64,000 nucleotides of DNA from Pedobacter nanyangensis (GTDB lineage Bacteria > Bacteroidota > Bacteroidia > Sphingobacteriales > Sphingobacteriaceae), in assembly GCF_003313505.1 (NCBI RefSeq), contig NZ_QMHO01000002.1, forward strand, positions 613,876 through 677,875, read 5' to 3'. This document shows, in pieces, positions 9,351-18,530 of the stretch. Every line of letters starts with the position of its first letter. Position 1 is the stretch's first letter. The notes beneath the pieces are model-generated. The model did not search any database and was not told the DNA's origin. It saw only the letters and a program-made list of their open reading frames with translations. The position numbers were made by a program, and so were the translations under genes.

Positions 9351-9367
9351 TACTAACAATTTTAGTA
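9351..9367. promoter_or_regulatory. Candidate operator upstream of the XRE-S24 gene
   Basis: TACTAA-CAATT-TTAGTA is a 17-bp palindrome 30 bp upstream of the start at 9397, where binding would block transcription. Repressors of the XRE-S24 type commonly regulate their own gene through palindromes of this size, so autoregulation is likely, though untested. Confidence 0.45.
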
Positions 9368-9396
9368 AAAACAAATTTATTTTAAATTATTTTTAT

Positions 9397-10173
9397 ATGT
9401 CTAACATTTCAGCCAACCTTAAATATCTTAGAAAGAAAAAGGGCTTAACACAGCAACAATTTGCTGATAACATGGAAATTAAGCGATCTTTGATAGGTGC
9501 CTATGAAGAAGACCGGGCCGAACCAAAATATGATTTACTAAAAAAAATAGCAGAATACTTTGAACTAACAATTGATGAGTTCATTAATGAAAAGATAAAC
9601 GACAACTGGAAACCTAAGCCCAAAAGCCAGGGATCCAACCTCAGGATATTGAGTATCTCGGTAGATAAAGATGATCACGAAAACATCGAACTGGTTCCGG
9701 TTAAAGCAAGCGCAGGCTACCTCAATGGTTTTTCAGATCCACAGTACATCCAAGAGCTGCCAAAATTCCAGCTTCCCATCCCCGCTTTAAAACAAGGCAC
9801 CTACAGGGCTTTTGAAATCAAAGGCGATTCCATGCTCCCCATACAGTCTGGCAGTATCATTATTGGTGAATACCTAGAAAATTGGGGCGATGTAAAAATT
9901 GGCGACACCTATGTAATCATCAGCAAAAATGAAGGCGTGGTTTACAAACGAGCCGGAAATAAATTTAAGGAAGATAGGGAACTAAAATTAATCTCAGACA
10001 ATAAGGTTTATGACCCGTATGCAATTCCCGCCGAGGATATCTTAGAAATATGGAAAGCAAAAGCCTATTTCTCTACCGCCCTGCCTGAGCCAACCCCGGA
10101 GCCAACCATCGAAACCTTGTCAACCATGATGGCCCAAATGCAAAAATCCATTTCCCAGCTCAACAAGAATTAA
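9397..10173 (+). CDS. XRE helix-turn-helix repressor with S24 (LexA-like) peptidase domain
   Basis: The 258-aa protein has an HTH_3 domain at residues 1-62 (LTQQQFADNMEIKRSLIGAYE) and an S24/LexA-like domain at about 100-220. The peptidase parts are present: a likely self-cleavage bond Ala106-Gly107 in SAGYL, nucleophile Ser145 in GDSML, and general base Lys184 in VVYKR. This architecture is that of phage CI-like and stress-response repressors cleaved with RecA help, and it is also common as a chromosomal gene in Bacteroidota. The neighbours are not phage genes. Its role could be a DNA-damage switch for itself and the divergent GIY-YIG gene. Confidence 0.88.
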   Translation: MSNISANLKYLRKKKGLTQQQFADNMEIKRSLIGAYEEDRAEPKYDLLKKIAEYFELTIDEFINEKINDNWKPKPKSQGSNLRILSISVDKDDHENIELVPVKASAGYLNGFSDPQYIQELPKFQLPIPALKQGTYRAFEIKGDSMLPIQSGSIIIGEYLENWGDVKIGDTYVIISKNEGVVYKRAGNKFKEDRELKLISDNKVYDPYAIPAEDILEIWKAKAYFSTALPEPTPEPTIETLSTMMAQMQKSISQLNKN

Positions 10174-10254
10174 CATTTTTTAACAGCAGCACATTTAAAC
10201 CAATTGCCCCATTGGCACATCTCAACAATAAAATGAAACTTAATTAAAATTGAG

Positions 10255-10677
10255 ATGAAAAGATTATTGTACACCGTAGCTTTTGTTGCACTAGGTTTTG
10301 CAACAAGTTACGCACAAAGACCTGCGAAAAATAAAGCTACCGCCGAAGAAAGGGCTGAACGGGCCGCTGCCACAATGCAACAGAAACTAAGCTTGAACGA
10401 CGAACAAAAATCTAAAATCAAGCAAATAGAACTGGATAGAATTAAACAGCATGATGCTTTGCGTGAAAAAGATGAAGCGGCAATGAAAACCAAGTTTGCG
10501 GCAAGAAAAGCAGAGATGAAAGCCCATCAAGATAAAATTGATGCGGTACTTACCCCTGAGCAAAAAACTAAATTAGCTGCCTCCAGGGAAGAAATGAAAG
10601 GCAAAATGAAAGAACGCTTCAAAGAAAGAAAAGGTAGGCCTCAAAAAGCCCCGAAAGCAGAAGAAGGCAAAGAATAA
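10255..10677 (+). CDS. Spy/LTXXQ-like periplasmic protein
   Basis: This is a small exported protein of 140 aa. The signal peptide is residues 1-20 (ending SYAQ). The rest is predicted to be almost all helical and highly charged, with two LTxxQ-type segments (LSLNDEQKSKIKQIE near residue 45 and LTPEQKTKLAA near 100), as in the Spy/CpxP fold. Members act as ATP-independent periplasmic chaperones or stress sensors. The C-terminus is Lys/Arg/Glu-rich. It follows the S24 repressor gene after 81 bp and ends at a strong terminator. A specific function is not established for this subgroup. Confidence 0.75.
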   Translation: MKRLLYTVAFVALGFATSYAQRPAKNKATAEERAERAAATMQQKLSLNDEQKSKIKQIELDRIKQHDALREKDEAAMKTKFAARKAEMKAHQDKIDAVLTPEQKTKLAASREEMKGKMKERFKERKGRPQKAPKAEEGKE

Positions 10678-10729
10678 ACGAAACTTTTTAGCATGTTGGC
10701 CTTGACAAGCCCAAGCCAACGGCGTTCGA

Positions 10730-10772
10730 AAAGCACATCCTGTACATCATTGCATAGGATGTGCTTTTTTTT
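10730..10772 (+). terminator. Strong intrinsic terminator
   Basis: A perfect 12-bp stem (AAAGCACATCCT and AGGATGTGCTTT) with a 14-nt loop is followed by a T run. It ends transcription from the Spy-like gene and sits directly before the 3' end of the convergent SGNH esterase gene. Confidence 0.85.
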
Positions 10773-10777
10773 ATAAA

Positions 10778-11464
10778 CTACTTTAAATATCCGCCTTTGC
10801 TCAAAATCTCGGCCCATAGCTGATATCCTGCCGGGATCAAATGTAAGCCGTCTTTGGTAAGCTCGGCCCTTAACCTATTCTGTTGGTCCAAAAAATGAGG
10901 ATACAGATCAATAATGGTGACGTTTTTAGCGGCCAATTTTCTAATCTCATCATTTAAGTACAGGATATGCTCATCTTTACCGTAATGGTTCTTAAATTTT
11001 TGAAAGGAAGCATTCACCGGCAACATGGTATAAAAATAAATCTGCGTTTTCTTTGAACCTTTCCTAATTCGCTGGATCATCTTCTTGTAATTCCTCAAAA
11101 TAAGACTATCAGGGATATTCCTTGAAATATCATTGATTCCAATTAAGATAAATACCTTTGATGGTTTTCTATCGATCACTTCTTGCAGGCGCTCCATCAC
11201 CCCAAACGTAATGTCCCCAGAGATCCCCCTGTTTTTCGCCTTTGGCAAATCCAGCAATTTACTCCAATCCGTTCCGGCGGTAATACTATTTCCCAAAAAG
11301 ATATATTCCTTTTTTGCCTGGGGCTCAGCGTTAAATTTCTGGACCAGTTCCCTGTATTTTGCCGGACGGTAAGTAGTATCATAACTCGGGGATTGTGCGC
11401 CTGCACGACCAATTAGCAACAAGATGCTTACTGCCACAAGGGTAAATCTATTTTTAATGATCAT
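10778..11464 (-). CDS. Secreted SGNH/GDSL-type esterase
   Basis: The 228-aa protein has a signal peptide (to about GRAGAQ, residue 24) and the SGNH hydrolase blocks: FLGNSITAG with the nucleophilic serine, SGDITF with the oxyanion glycine, LIGINDISR with the conserved Asn, and DGLHLIPAGY with the Asp-His pair. These enzymes remove acyl or acetyl groups from lipids or sugars. It is the last gene of a minus-strand set, 8 bp after glpT, so it belongs to the glycerophosphodiester locus. A role in deacylating phospholipid-derived substrates is attractive, but other ester substrates such as acetylated sugars are equally possible. Confidence 0.82.
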   Translation of the reverse strand: MIIKNRFTLVAVSILLLIGRAGAQSPSYDTTYRPAKYRELVQKFNAEPQAKKEYIFLGNSITAGTDWSKLLDLPKAKNRGISGDITFGVMERLQEVIDRKPSKVFILIGINDISRNIPDSLILRNYKKMIQRIRKGSKKTQIYFYTMLPVNASFQKFKNHYGKDEHILYLNDEIRKLAAKNVTIIDLYPHFLDQQNRLRAELTKDGLHLIPAGYQLWAEILSKGGYLK

Positions 11465-11472
11465 ATTTTTGA

Positions 11473-12840
11473 TTAGTGAGACAATGGTGTAAGATTAGCT
11501 AAATTTTTCTTCTCTCTATTCCAGGTGAATGCGGTAAAGAAGATGGCCAAAACGCTAGAAACAGCAATGGTAATGAAACAGGCATCCCATCCATAGCTAT
11601 CCACCAAACCGCCCAAGGCTGCATTTGCCAACAAATCACCAATAAAATAACCGAACAGGCCCGTTAAGCCCGCTGCCGTACCGGCCGCTTTTTTGGGAAC
11701 CAAGTCTATCGCTTGCACCCCAATAAGCATTACAGGCCCATATATAAAGAATCCGATTGCCCAAAGAGAAAGATTTTGCAGCAAATGATGATTTGAGGTT
11801 TTCCAGTAAACAATTACTGCCAGCAAAGTAAACAACATATAAATGATCGTTACCGGGGCTCTTCTTCCTTTAAACAGTTTATCGCTCATGATACCACAAA
11901 GTAACGTACCCGGAATAGCGGCCAGTTCATAACCGCCAGATGCCCAAGCGGCCTCAGCTTGTGTATAATTTTTCGCTTCCTGTAAAAAAGTTGGCGCCCA
12001 GTTAATGATCCCGTTCCTTACCAAATAAACAAAAGCATTGGCTATGGCGATAAACCAAAGCAACCTGTTGTTAAACACATACTTGAAAAAGATTTCCTTT
12101 GCCGAAAATTCCTGTTCCTGTGTTTTTGCATCGTAGCTTTTTGGATAATCGTTATTGTATTCTTCAATGGCAGGCAAGCCTACAGATTGGGGCGTATCTC
12201 TAACGAACAAAAAAGCTACGAAAGCAAACAGAATAGCCACCAATCCTGGAAAGTAAAGCTTTGCATGCCAATCGGCAAATAGCTCGAAAGCCAAAACCGT
12301 TAAGGGGCCCACCAAAAAGCCGCCCACGTTATGCGCCAAATTCCAGATAGACATGGCCGTACCTCTTTCCCTTACCGAATACCAATGCGCCACAACCCTG
12401 CCACATGGCGGCCAGCCCATGCCCTGCACCCATCCGTTAATAAATAGCAAACCAAACATGAGCGCTATGGATGAGGTAGCAAAGGGCACCAAGCCCATAA
12501 AAATCATGGTAAATGCGGATAGGACCAAACCAATAGACAGAAAATAACGGGCATCGCTTCTATCGGAGATGTTGCCCATTAAAAACTTGCTAAAACCATA
12601 AGCTATGGAAAGTGCGGAGAAAGCAAATCCCAGCTCCTTTTTACTGAACCCACCATTCTCTTCCAATTGAAGATCCGGAATGGCAAAAGAAAAGTTCTTC
12701 CGAACGAAATAATAAGCCGCATATCCTACGAAAATACCTATAAAAACCTTGATCCTTTCTTTGCTGTATATCAACTTTACTTTATCGTTTGGCAATAATG
12801 GCTGATGAGCCGCTGGTTTTGGAAATATTCTGAATCCCAT
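11473..12840 (-). CDS. glpT: Glycerol-3-phosphate transporter GlpT
   Basis: This 455-aa inner-membrane major facilitator transporter of the organophosphate:phosphate antiporter family takes up glycerol-3-phosphate in exchange for phosphate. It is close to E. coli GlpT along its whole length: GYAAYYFVRKNFSFAIP, IAYGFSKFLMGNISDRS, GWVQGMGWPPCGR, WNLAHNVGG, RDTPQSVGLP, YGPVMLIGVQAIDL and KKAAGTAAGLTGLFGY. The substrate-binding arginine of the first repeat (in VRKNF) is kept. It lies between the glycerophosphodiesterase and the SGNH esterase genes, so the product of the esterase cascade can be imported directly. Confidence 0.93.
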   Translation of the reverse strand: MGFRIFPKPAAHQPLLPNDKVKLIYSKERIKVFIGIFVGYAAYYFVRKNFSFAIPDLQLEENGGFSKKELGFAFSALSIAYGFSKFLMGNISDRSDARYFLSIGLVLSAFTMIFMGLVPFATSSIALMFGLLFINGWVQGMGWPPCGRVVAHWYSVRERGTAMSIWNLAHNVGGFLVGPLTVLAFELFADWHAKLYFPGLVAILFAFVAFLFVRDTPQSVGLPAIEEYNNDYPKSYDAKTQEQEFSAKEIFFKYVFNNRLLWFIAIANAFVYLVRNGIINWAPTFLQEAKNYTQAEAAWASGGYELAAIPGTLLCGIMSDKLFKGRRAPVTIIYMLFTLLAVIVYWKTSNHHLLQNLSLWAIGFFIYGPVMLIGVQAIDLVPKKAAGTAAGLTGLFGYFIGDLLANAALGGLVDSYGWDACFITIAVSSVLAIFFTAFTWNREKKNLANLTPLSH

Positions 12841-12870
12841 GTTTGTTGGTTAGTTGTTATTCTGGTTAGT

Positions 12871-12902
12871 AGAGAACGTTAGAGAGCGTAGAGAGCGTTA
12901 GC
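12871..12902. repeat. Short tandem motif upstream of glpT
   Basis: AGAGAACGTT, AGAGAGCGT and AGAGAGCGTT follow each other in the 88-bp gap between the glycerophosphodiesterase stop and the glpT start. The three near-identical units have a period of about 10 bp. It could be a regulator site or slippage DNA; no family is recognised. Confidence 0.35.
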
Positions 12903-12928
12903 GCACTAAAAAGCACCAAGTTGACCGA

Positions 12929-13831
12929 TTATAGCAAGTTGGTATAATCGGTGATTACGCCATCTATGCCCAACTGTTTTAGCTGGGACATTTCTTCGGC
13001 AGAATTAACGGTCCAGGGAATTACCTTCACGCCGTCTGCATGGGCACTTTTCACAAACGCAGCATCAACCATTTTCGAGTTTGGACTGATAATAAAAGGC
13101 TTGAAGCCTAAATCGGCTATGTTTTCAGCATAGGTTTTCTTGTTAGAAACCAAAAAAGAAGTTTTAATATGCGGATATTCTTTGTTGAGGATCTGAATGG
13201 TTCGCTTATCAAAAGATTGGATCACTACATACTGCTCTATTTTTTTCGCTTTAACGACATCCATCAACAGTTTCACGAAAACAGCTGGCTCCGGATTGGT
13301 TACGCCATCGCCTTTGGCGCTACATTTTGTTTCGATATTATAGAAGTACTGCTTTTTGTTTTTGGTTTTGATTTCATGCTGTACGCTATCGATCAAATCT
13401 GCCAAAAGAGGAATGTAGGTCTTTACTTTTCTTTGCTGAGGGAAATCCTTATGAAATTTGGTACCAATATCGAAAGCCTTCAACTGCTGGTAATCCATCT
13501 GGAAAACATTGTACTTCTTAGCATCCGACACCGGAATTTCCTTTCCATCGGCGGTAAGCATAAACCCAGGGCTTAAATAATCATCGTGCGTAACCACTAC
13601 TTTTCCGTCTTTGGTAATATGGGTATCCATTTCCAAAGTGGTTACGGCCGGATAATTCATGGCATCTTTCATCGCCAAAATAGTGTTTTCAGGCACTAAG
13701 CCCCTACCTCCGCGATGAGCTTCGGCACTAAATTTCGGAAAGTCGGTTTTCTTAGCGTTTGGTGCTTTTTGTGCAGAGCAGGCGCTAAAGGCCGCAAATA
13801 AAACCCCCAGGGGGAAAACTATTTTATTCAT
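12929..13831 (-). CDS. glpQ: Glycerophosphodiester phosphodiesterase, lipoprotein
   Basis: This enzyme hydrolyses deacylated phospholipids (glycerophosphodiesters) to glycerol-3-phosphate and an alcohol. The start at 13831 gives a 300-aa protein beginning MNKIVFPLG with a lipobox ending FSAC, so it is probably membrane-anchored in the periplasm. A longer frame reaches back into the upstream gene and is less likely. Catalytic blocks are EAHRGGRG, PENT, EMDTHITKDGK, VVTHDD and the C-terminal WTVNSAEEM and GVITDY. It follows the metallophosphoesterase gene by 25 bp and precedes glpT, giving cleavage and uptake in one operon. Confidence 0.92.
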   Translation of the reverse strand: MNKIVFPLGVLFAAFSACSAQKAPNAKKTDFPKFSAEAHRGGRGLVPENTILAMKDAMNYPAVTTLEMDTHITKDGKVVVTHDDYLSPGFMLTADGKEIPVSDAKKYNVFQMDYQQLKAFDIGTKFHKDFPQQRKVKTYIPLLADLIDSVQHEIKTKNKKQYFYNIETKCSAKGDGVTNPEPAVFVKLLMDVVKAKKIEQYVVIQSFDKRTIQILNKEYPHIKTSFLVSNKKTYAENIADLGFKPFIISPNSKMVDAAFVKSAHADGVKVIPWTVNSAEEMSQLKQLGIDGVITDYTNLL

Positions 13832-13856
13832 TTGAACAGGTCTTTTATTTTGAGGT

Positions 13857-15272
13857 TTAAGATAACTTTTTTTCTGCGGCAAACTGTTCGCCAAAACGGT
13901 CTGTTGCGACTATTTTTACGGTTTTTACTGCTGAACTGCAATGTGTCATGAAAAGGTGCTCGGTCCTGGTAGGCTCGGCAAAGGGCCTACTGGCGGGTAA
14001 TTTATCACCCAGATATAATCTTACCGATTCTGGATCAAAGCCTTTCATCATCTCCATTGGCGTTGATACCCCATCTAAAAAGCACTCTACTTTCCATTCA
14101 GGATCATAGTTCCATACATTGGCAATGATACGATTGTTGCCCGTTAAGGGTTCAATATCAATACTTACCTGGTGTTTCCTATCAAGTCCAGTCCCCTTGT
14201 AATACCACTTCAATTTCTTTCCCGTTACTTGGTAAACACCGTAACCACGAGGAGTCCCGTCGCTGCAAACAGGTCCTGTCCACCAAGCCCCACAAACTGC
14301 CCCATGATTGTGCTCAAATACACCATCGCGGATAACGTTGCGGTTGTAGTGCGTATGACCAGACATGACGTGTACATTGGTAAAGCTCCTTAAAAGGTCA
14401 TAAAATGCCTGGTTGTTTTTTACACTGTTGTGGATGGGGATATGCACATTGATAATTACCAGGTTGTCTTTTGGTACATGCTGGAGATCTTTCTCCATCC
14501 ATGCCAATTGGTCTTCCGTGATGTAGCCATCATATTTACGATCTTCGCCCAAATACCTTACATCGTCCAAAACAATGTAGTGGGCCCTTCCCCTGTTAAA
14601 GGAATAGTAAGTTGGGCCGTAGTATTTTTTAAAAGTCCTGTCTGAAGTATCGTCTCCACCTTGGCGGTAATCCATATCATGGTTGCCTATACATTGAAAA
14701 AACGGGATGCCCATTTGCTCTACCGCTTTGTTGTAGTCGTCAAAAAGAGGAAGGTTGTCCCAAACCAAATCACCTACCCCAATGCCGTGTACCAGCTCGT
14801 TGCTTCCTATTTCCTTGATTAAGCGTTTCACATCCGGAACAGATGTCTCCATCATTTGGGCCACATCTTTCTTGTTTTTAACCTGCGGATCAGCCCAAAT
14901 GATAAAATGGTGTTTATCATCGCTTTGCTTAAGTTTTTTCAACTTGAAATTGATCTCGTTACGAGCGCCCAGGTTTTCATATTGCCTGTTAACACTACCT
15001 ACATCGGTTTTAAAATCATAACCGGAAGGGGTACTCAAAAATAAAAATTCCGATTTTTCATTGAGCTGTAAGGTATATCGCCCGTTGGCATCGGTTTTAA
15101 CTACAGCAAAGCCATCAGATAGTACTACATTGGCAATTGGCTGCTTTCCATCGGTTACGGTGCCACTAATGGTACCACCATGGCTAAGTTTTTTGAAAGC
15201 GCTGGATTTTAAGCTCACGACCATTCCGGTGGCCAGTAACCCAAATCGCTCTAAGAAAATTCTACGGTTCAT
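13857..15272 (-). CDS. Calcineurin-like metallophosphoesterase with Tat-type signal
   Basis: The 471-aa protein begins MNRRIFLERFG, a good twin-arginine pattern (RRxFL) followed by a hydrophobic stretch. A carboxypeptidase-like N-terminal beta domain (GTISGTVTDGKQPI, residues about 32-90) is followed by a calcineurin metallophosphatase core with WADPQ, GVGDLVWDN, CIGNHDMDY, NVHIPIHN and SGHTHYNRN, and then a C-terminal beta domain. The metal ligands of the family are all visible. It probably cleaves phosphomono- or diesters outside the cytoplasm, and its place before glpQ and glpT suggests glycerophospho-compounds. The exact substrate is not known. Confidence 0.85.
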   Translation of the reverse strand: MNRRIFLERFGLLATGMVVSLKSSAFKKLSHGGTISGTVTDGKQPIANVVLSDGFAVVKTDANGRYTLQLNEKSEFLFLSTPSGYDFKTDVGSVNRQYENLGARNEINFKLKKLKQSDDKHHFIIWADPQVKNKKDVAQMMETSVPDVKRLIKEIGSNELVHGIGVGDLVWDNLPLFDDYNKAVEQMGIPFFQCIGNHDMDYRQGGDDTSDRTFKKYYGPTYYSFNRGRAHYIVLDDVRYLGEDRKYDGYITEDQLAWMEKDLQHVPKDNLVIINVHIPIHNSVKNNQAFYDLLRSFTNVHVMSGHTHYNRNVIRDGVFEHNHGAVCGAWWTGPVCSDGTPRGYGVYQVTGKKLKWYYKGTGLDRKHQVSIDIEPLTGNNRIIANVWNYDPEWKVECFLDGVSTPMEMMKGFDPESVRLYLGDKLPASRPFAEPTRTEHLFMTHCSSAVKTVKIVATDRFGEQFAAEKKLS

Positions 15273-15290
15273 TACACTACGCGTTAGCTA

Positions 15291-15330
15291 GAAAAACAAC
15301 AGCCAACCTATTTTTCTGGCTGGCCGTTGT
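15291..15330 (-). terminator. Intrinsic terminator of the SusC-SusD-DUF5689 operon
   Basis: On the minus strand ACAACGGCCA and TGGCTGTTGT form a 10-bp stem with one G-U pair, followed by TTTTTC. It lies between the DUF5689 gene and the metallophosphoesterase, so the downstream esterase genes either use their own promoter or depend on readthrough. Confidence 0.65.
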
Positions 15331-15347
15331 CTTCACAATTATTTTTT

Positions 15348-16925
15348 CTAATTTTCTAAAACTGTTATCCCAGTTCCTGTTTCTAAGGTACTTATGGTTG
15401 CGCCCACACTCATCGTTACATTATTCAACGATCTGCCAGTTCTCCATCTACCCGAGTTCGCATCATAAATTCCACCTAGCCTTACAAAGCTGCCTCCCGT
15501 AGGATTAGCCTGTGTAGCCTGAAATCCGAGCCTGTTCGTATTGGTGCCATTAGCGAAGAAAGGTTGTGCCTGTCTGGATGAAGGATTGATCGTGGTATAG
15601 TAATCCGTATTTGTAATTCTATATCCTACTGCTGGGGGACCTGGCGAATAAACATTTCCAGAATTGGCCGTAGACCCGCCATACATCATCACATCCAAAG
15701 GAACCGTAGTAGCGGTAACTGTAGTACCTTCAAATACGGCTATACCCGCTATGTTACCACTATTAGCCAATAAATTTGCTGTAGCGGCACCAAAATCGGC
15801 GCCTGGGTTACTGGCATAATTCACCGAAGCGATCCACTTGGCACTCGAAATATTAGTAGAGCCTGCGCCCCAAATCAATTTGGTAGTTCCTCCAACATAG
15901 AAAAACTGGCCTTTGGTAACTGTACCGGAAGTCAAATTGATCTTATAAGTACGTGCAGCACCCGTAGCCCAACTATTTACCGGGAATGGATTAGTAGACC
16001 CAGCATTATTGGTCGTTACCACAGAAAAAGGTGTAACCGAAAAATCTATATCCTTAGTAGCCATAAGCTGGATATATTCATATTGGGCTGATGCAGAAGC
16101 GTCGGTACCTGGAGGATCAGGCAAATAGCCCGTAATGATTACAGGCGAAGGCTTGATCAGAGGCAGCTCAAAGGCATCGTCAGCGGTACGCATCCAAAGC
16201 TGCGCCTTTTTCACATTGTTTTCTGTCTTAAAATAAACTACTCCGGTAAAATTGGCGCTGGCAGGCAGCTGGTTGGCAGCAAAACTTGCATTGGCTTCGG
16301 TATGCAAGGTAGCTCTCCCAAATCCATCGTTAAAGGTTTTATCCCCTGCAAAAGTTTCTCCTGTTGTAGGCTCTGGCTCCAATACCGTATTACTCACGGT
16401 AAGCAAAGTGTTTTCATAGTTACCAGGTGCAGCCATTAATTGCGCCACATTAACCACTGGTATTTTGAGGGGCCTATTTGCGCCTACTTTATTAACGGCA
16501 CTTGAGCTTACGCCGGTAATTTGCAATATGCCGTTAACCCTCTTTAAAACTCCCCCTTCAACTTTCACATGAACAGAGTCGCCTAAGGCAAATTTAGCCG
16601 CATCATTGCCAATATTGATGGCCATCCCACGCACAGAGTCGATATTGGCCCCGCCTACCAACCTTGAGTTTTGCACCACCAGCAATCCAACTGGAGAATT
16701 ACCTGCAGAAAAATCCGATACCACTACACCTTTTACAGAAGTAGCTCCTTTCATCAGTTCAGCAGTTAATGTCAAATCCGTTTCCTTGAATGCTTTTTTC
16801 AAGTCAAAATTTGATATGAACGGGCTTACTGATCCAGCAACGTAGTCGCTATCTCGTTTACAGCTTAGCATAGCACTTACCGTAACTACAACTAATCCTA
16901 TATATTTAAATGTCTTTTTCATCAT
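15348..16925 (-). CDS. DUF5689-domain outer-membrane lipoprotein
   Basis: The 525-aa protein starts at 16925 or 16922 (MMKKTFKYIGLVVV) with a lipobox ending AMLSC. A longer in-frame start at 16961 lies inside susD and is less likely. Residues about 35-265 match the DUF5689 pattern (VKGVVVSDFSAGN, LVVQNS, FALGDSVHVKVEG, NTVLEP), an OB-like domain found next to SusCD pairs. The C-terminal half is Ser/Thr/Asn/Gly-rich and probably beta-sheet. It follows susD by 17 bp, the usual place for a surface glycan- or ligand-binding accessory lipoprotein. The ligand is not known. Confidence 0.78.
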   Translation of the reverse strand: MMKKTFKYIGLVVVTVSAMLSCKRDSDYVAGSVSPFISNFDLKKAFKETDLTLTAELMKGATSVKGVVVSDFSAGNSPVGLLVVQNSRLVGGANIDSVRGMAINIGNDAAKFALGDSVHVKVEGGVLKRVNGILQITGVSSSAVNKVGANRPLKIPVVNVAQLMAAPGNYENTLLTVSNTVLEPEPTTGETFAGDKTFNDGFGRATLHTEANASFAANQLPASANFTGVVYFKTENNVKKAQLWMRTADDAFELPLIKPSPVIITGYLPDPPGTDASASAQYEYIQLMATKDIDFSVTPFSVVTTNNAGSTNPFPVNSWATGAARTYKINLTSGTVTKGQFFYVGGTTKLIWGAGSTNISSAKWIASVNYASNPGADFGAATANLLANSGNIAGIAVFEGTTVTATTVPLDVMMYGGSTANSGNVYSPGPPAVGYRITNTDYYTTINPSSRQAQPFFANGTNTNRLGFQATQANPTGGSFVRLGGIYDANSGRWRTGRSLNNVTMSVGATISTLETGTGITVLEN

Positions 16926-16942
16926 CGTACAAATAGTAATCG

Positions 16943-18520
16943 TTAAGGTTTTTGCCACCAAACTTGCGTATTGATTAAATCAGGGCCTTGATTTGCAATG
17001 GCTTTTTTATAATTATCGGGATTTGCAGACTGTGTGATGGTAGGATAAAACAACCTGGCTGGCATAACACCTCCATTGGACAACCCTGGCCCCTTAATCA
17101 AGAAGGGATACGAAGTACGACGATACTCGAACCATTGCTGGAAATCAACCAAAAACAATGCGTAATATTTTTGCTGGTGAATAAGCAACATCTTACTCAT
17201 TGTACTGGCATTGGCACTATTAAGTGGCAAGGCGTCATTCCATTCTATGTCTGCCGCATCAACATAGGCCAGTACAGCAGGATCGGTAGCACCCCCGGCC
17301 ATGATATTAGGTATCCAATAATTAATCGCATCAGCAATGCCCTTATTGTAGTAAGTTTGGGCACTACCACTAATCCATCCTTTTGCAGCCGCTTCTGCCA
17401 AGATAAAATCAACCTCTGCGCAATTCATGATAATACCGGTATATGGATCTGTTTGCAGCGTTAACACGCCATTTTGACTTTGTGAAGAAGTTGCCGAATA
17501 GAAATAGGACTCTTTTTCAGGTTTAGTACCTGAAGGATAGCCACTAGGCACACCAGCAAAACCACTGGTTCCAGGCGCAATCCTAAAACGATTGATACCG
17601 TTTGTTCCATACGATGGCAAAATACGCGGATCATTCCAAACCAATAAGTTATTGATGAAAAACTCGCCTAGCGCAGGAACATAAAAGTCGTTTCCACGTA
17701 CACTTGCCATAAACGGCGAAGTATAAAGAGCAGAACTGATATTTGAGCCCGTCCAAAGCAATTTGGCCGTGTGCTGATTATTCTGCATAATGGGATAGTT
17801 GGCCGGATTAGTATCAACCATTTCTTTGATTTTTGCAATAGCCGAAGCCGACACCTCGGTTTTACCCGAAACGCGAAGCAGCAATCTTAAATACAAAGAG
17901 TTTCCCAGCCTGCGCCACTTGGCCACATCGCCATTGAATACAGGATCACTGGTTGCAACAATTGAGGTACCGTCTTTAAGCAGGTTATTTGCTTCTTCCA
18001 ACTTTTGGAACATTCCCGAATAGATATCTTTTTGTTTATCAAAAGCTGGCTCGTAGTTACCTTCCCTACCAGAAATTGCCTCTGAATATGGCACGTCCCC
18101 GTAGGTATCCGTCAATAAAGAGAATATCCACGATTGAACGATTAAAGATATCCCCTGATATGATTTATTTAATTTGTTCGGCTGACCGGATATTTTATAT
18201 ATATCGGCAATATTAGTCAGATTTATGTACCAGTTGTTCCAAGTGTTGTCGGCTACGTTCCTTCTAATATCGTATCTAAAAATCTTCCCTTCAGCATCAC
18301 TAATATCAACAGTTACCTGCATCAACTCATTATTTAAGTTACGGTTGCGCAACATGTTGGTTGACATCAAATTCACCAAAGTTGGGGCCAATAACTGACT
18401 TGACTCTACGGTAGGCTTACCCAGAGGATCCGTATTTACCTCGTTAAAGTCTTTCGTACATGAAAACATCGAAAGACAAAATGAAGCTAAAAATGTATAT
18501 ATGATTGTGTTCTTTTTCAT
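16943..18520 (-). CDS. SusD/RagB-like outer-membrane nutrient-binding lipoprotein
   Basis: The 525-aa protein has a lipoprotein signal (SMFSC, Cys21) and the TPR-like SusD fold of the SusD_2 group (KDFNEVNTDP at the mature N-terminus, then VQSWIFSLLTDTYGDVPYSEA and the C-terminal QKYYALFLVDFQQWFEYRRT). It forms the lid of a SusC pore and hands ligand to it. It sits 10 bp after susC and before a DUF5689 lipoprotein, so the three form one operon. No glycoside hydrolase is nearby; the linked genes are phosphoesterases, so the ligand is more likely a phosphate ester than a glycan. Confidence 0.9.
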   Translation of the reverse strand: MKKNTIIYTFLASFCLSMFSCTKDFNEVNTDPLGKPTVESSQLLAPTLVNLMSTNMLRNRNLNNELMQVTVDISDAEGKIFRYDIRRNVADNTWNNWYINLTNIADIYKISGQPNKLNKSYQGISLIVQSWIFSLLTDTYGDVPYSEAISGREGNYEPAFDKQKDIYSGMFQKLEEANNLLKDGTSIVATSDPVFNGDVAKWRRLGNSLYLRLLLRVSGKTEVSASAIAKIKEMVDTNPANYPIMQNNQHTAKLLWTGSNISSALYTSPFMASVRGNDFYVPALGEFFINNLLVWNDPRILPSYGTNGINRFRIAPGTSGFAGVPSGYPSGTKPEKESYFYSATSSQSQNGVLTLQTDPYTGIIMNCAEVDFILAEAAAKGWISGSAQTYYNKGIADAINYWIPNIMAGGATDPAVLAYVDAADIEWNDALPLNSANASTMSKMLLIHQQKYYALFLVDFQQWFEYRRTSYPFLIKGPGLSNGGVMPARLFYPTITQSANPDNYKKAIANQGPDLINTQVWWQKP

Positions 18521-18530
18521 AACTATTAAA

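Noticed and set aside
13169..13576. Plus-strand frame of 135 codons within the glycerophosphodiesterase gene
   Set aside because: It is antisense to a gene with clear catalytic motifs, and its translation has no family features.
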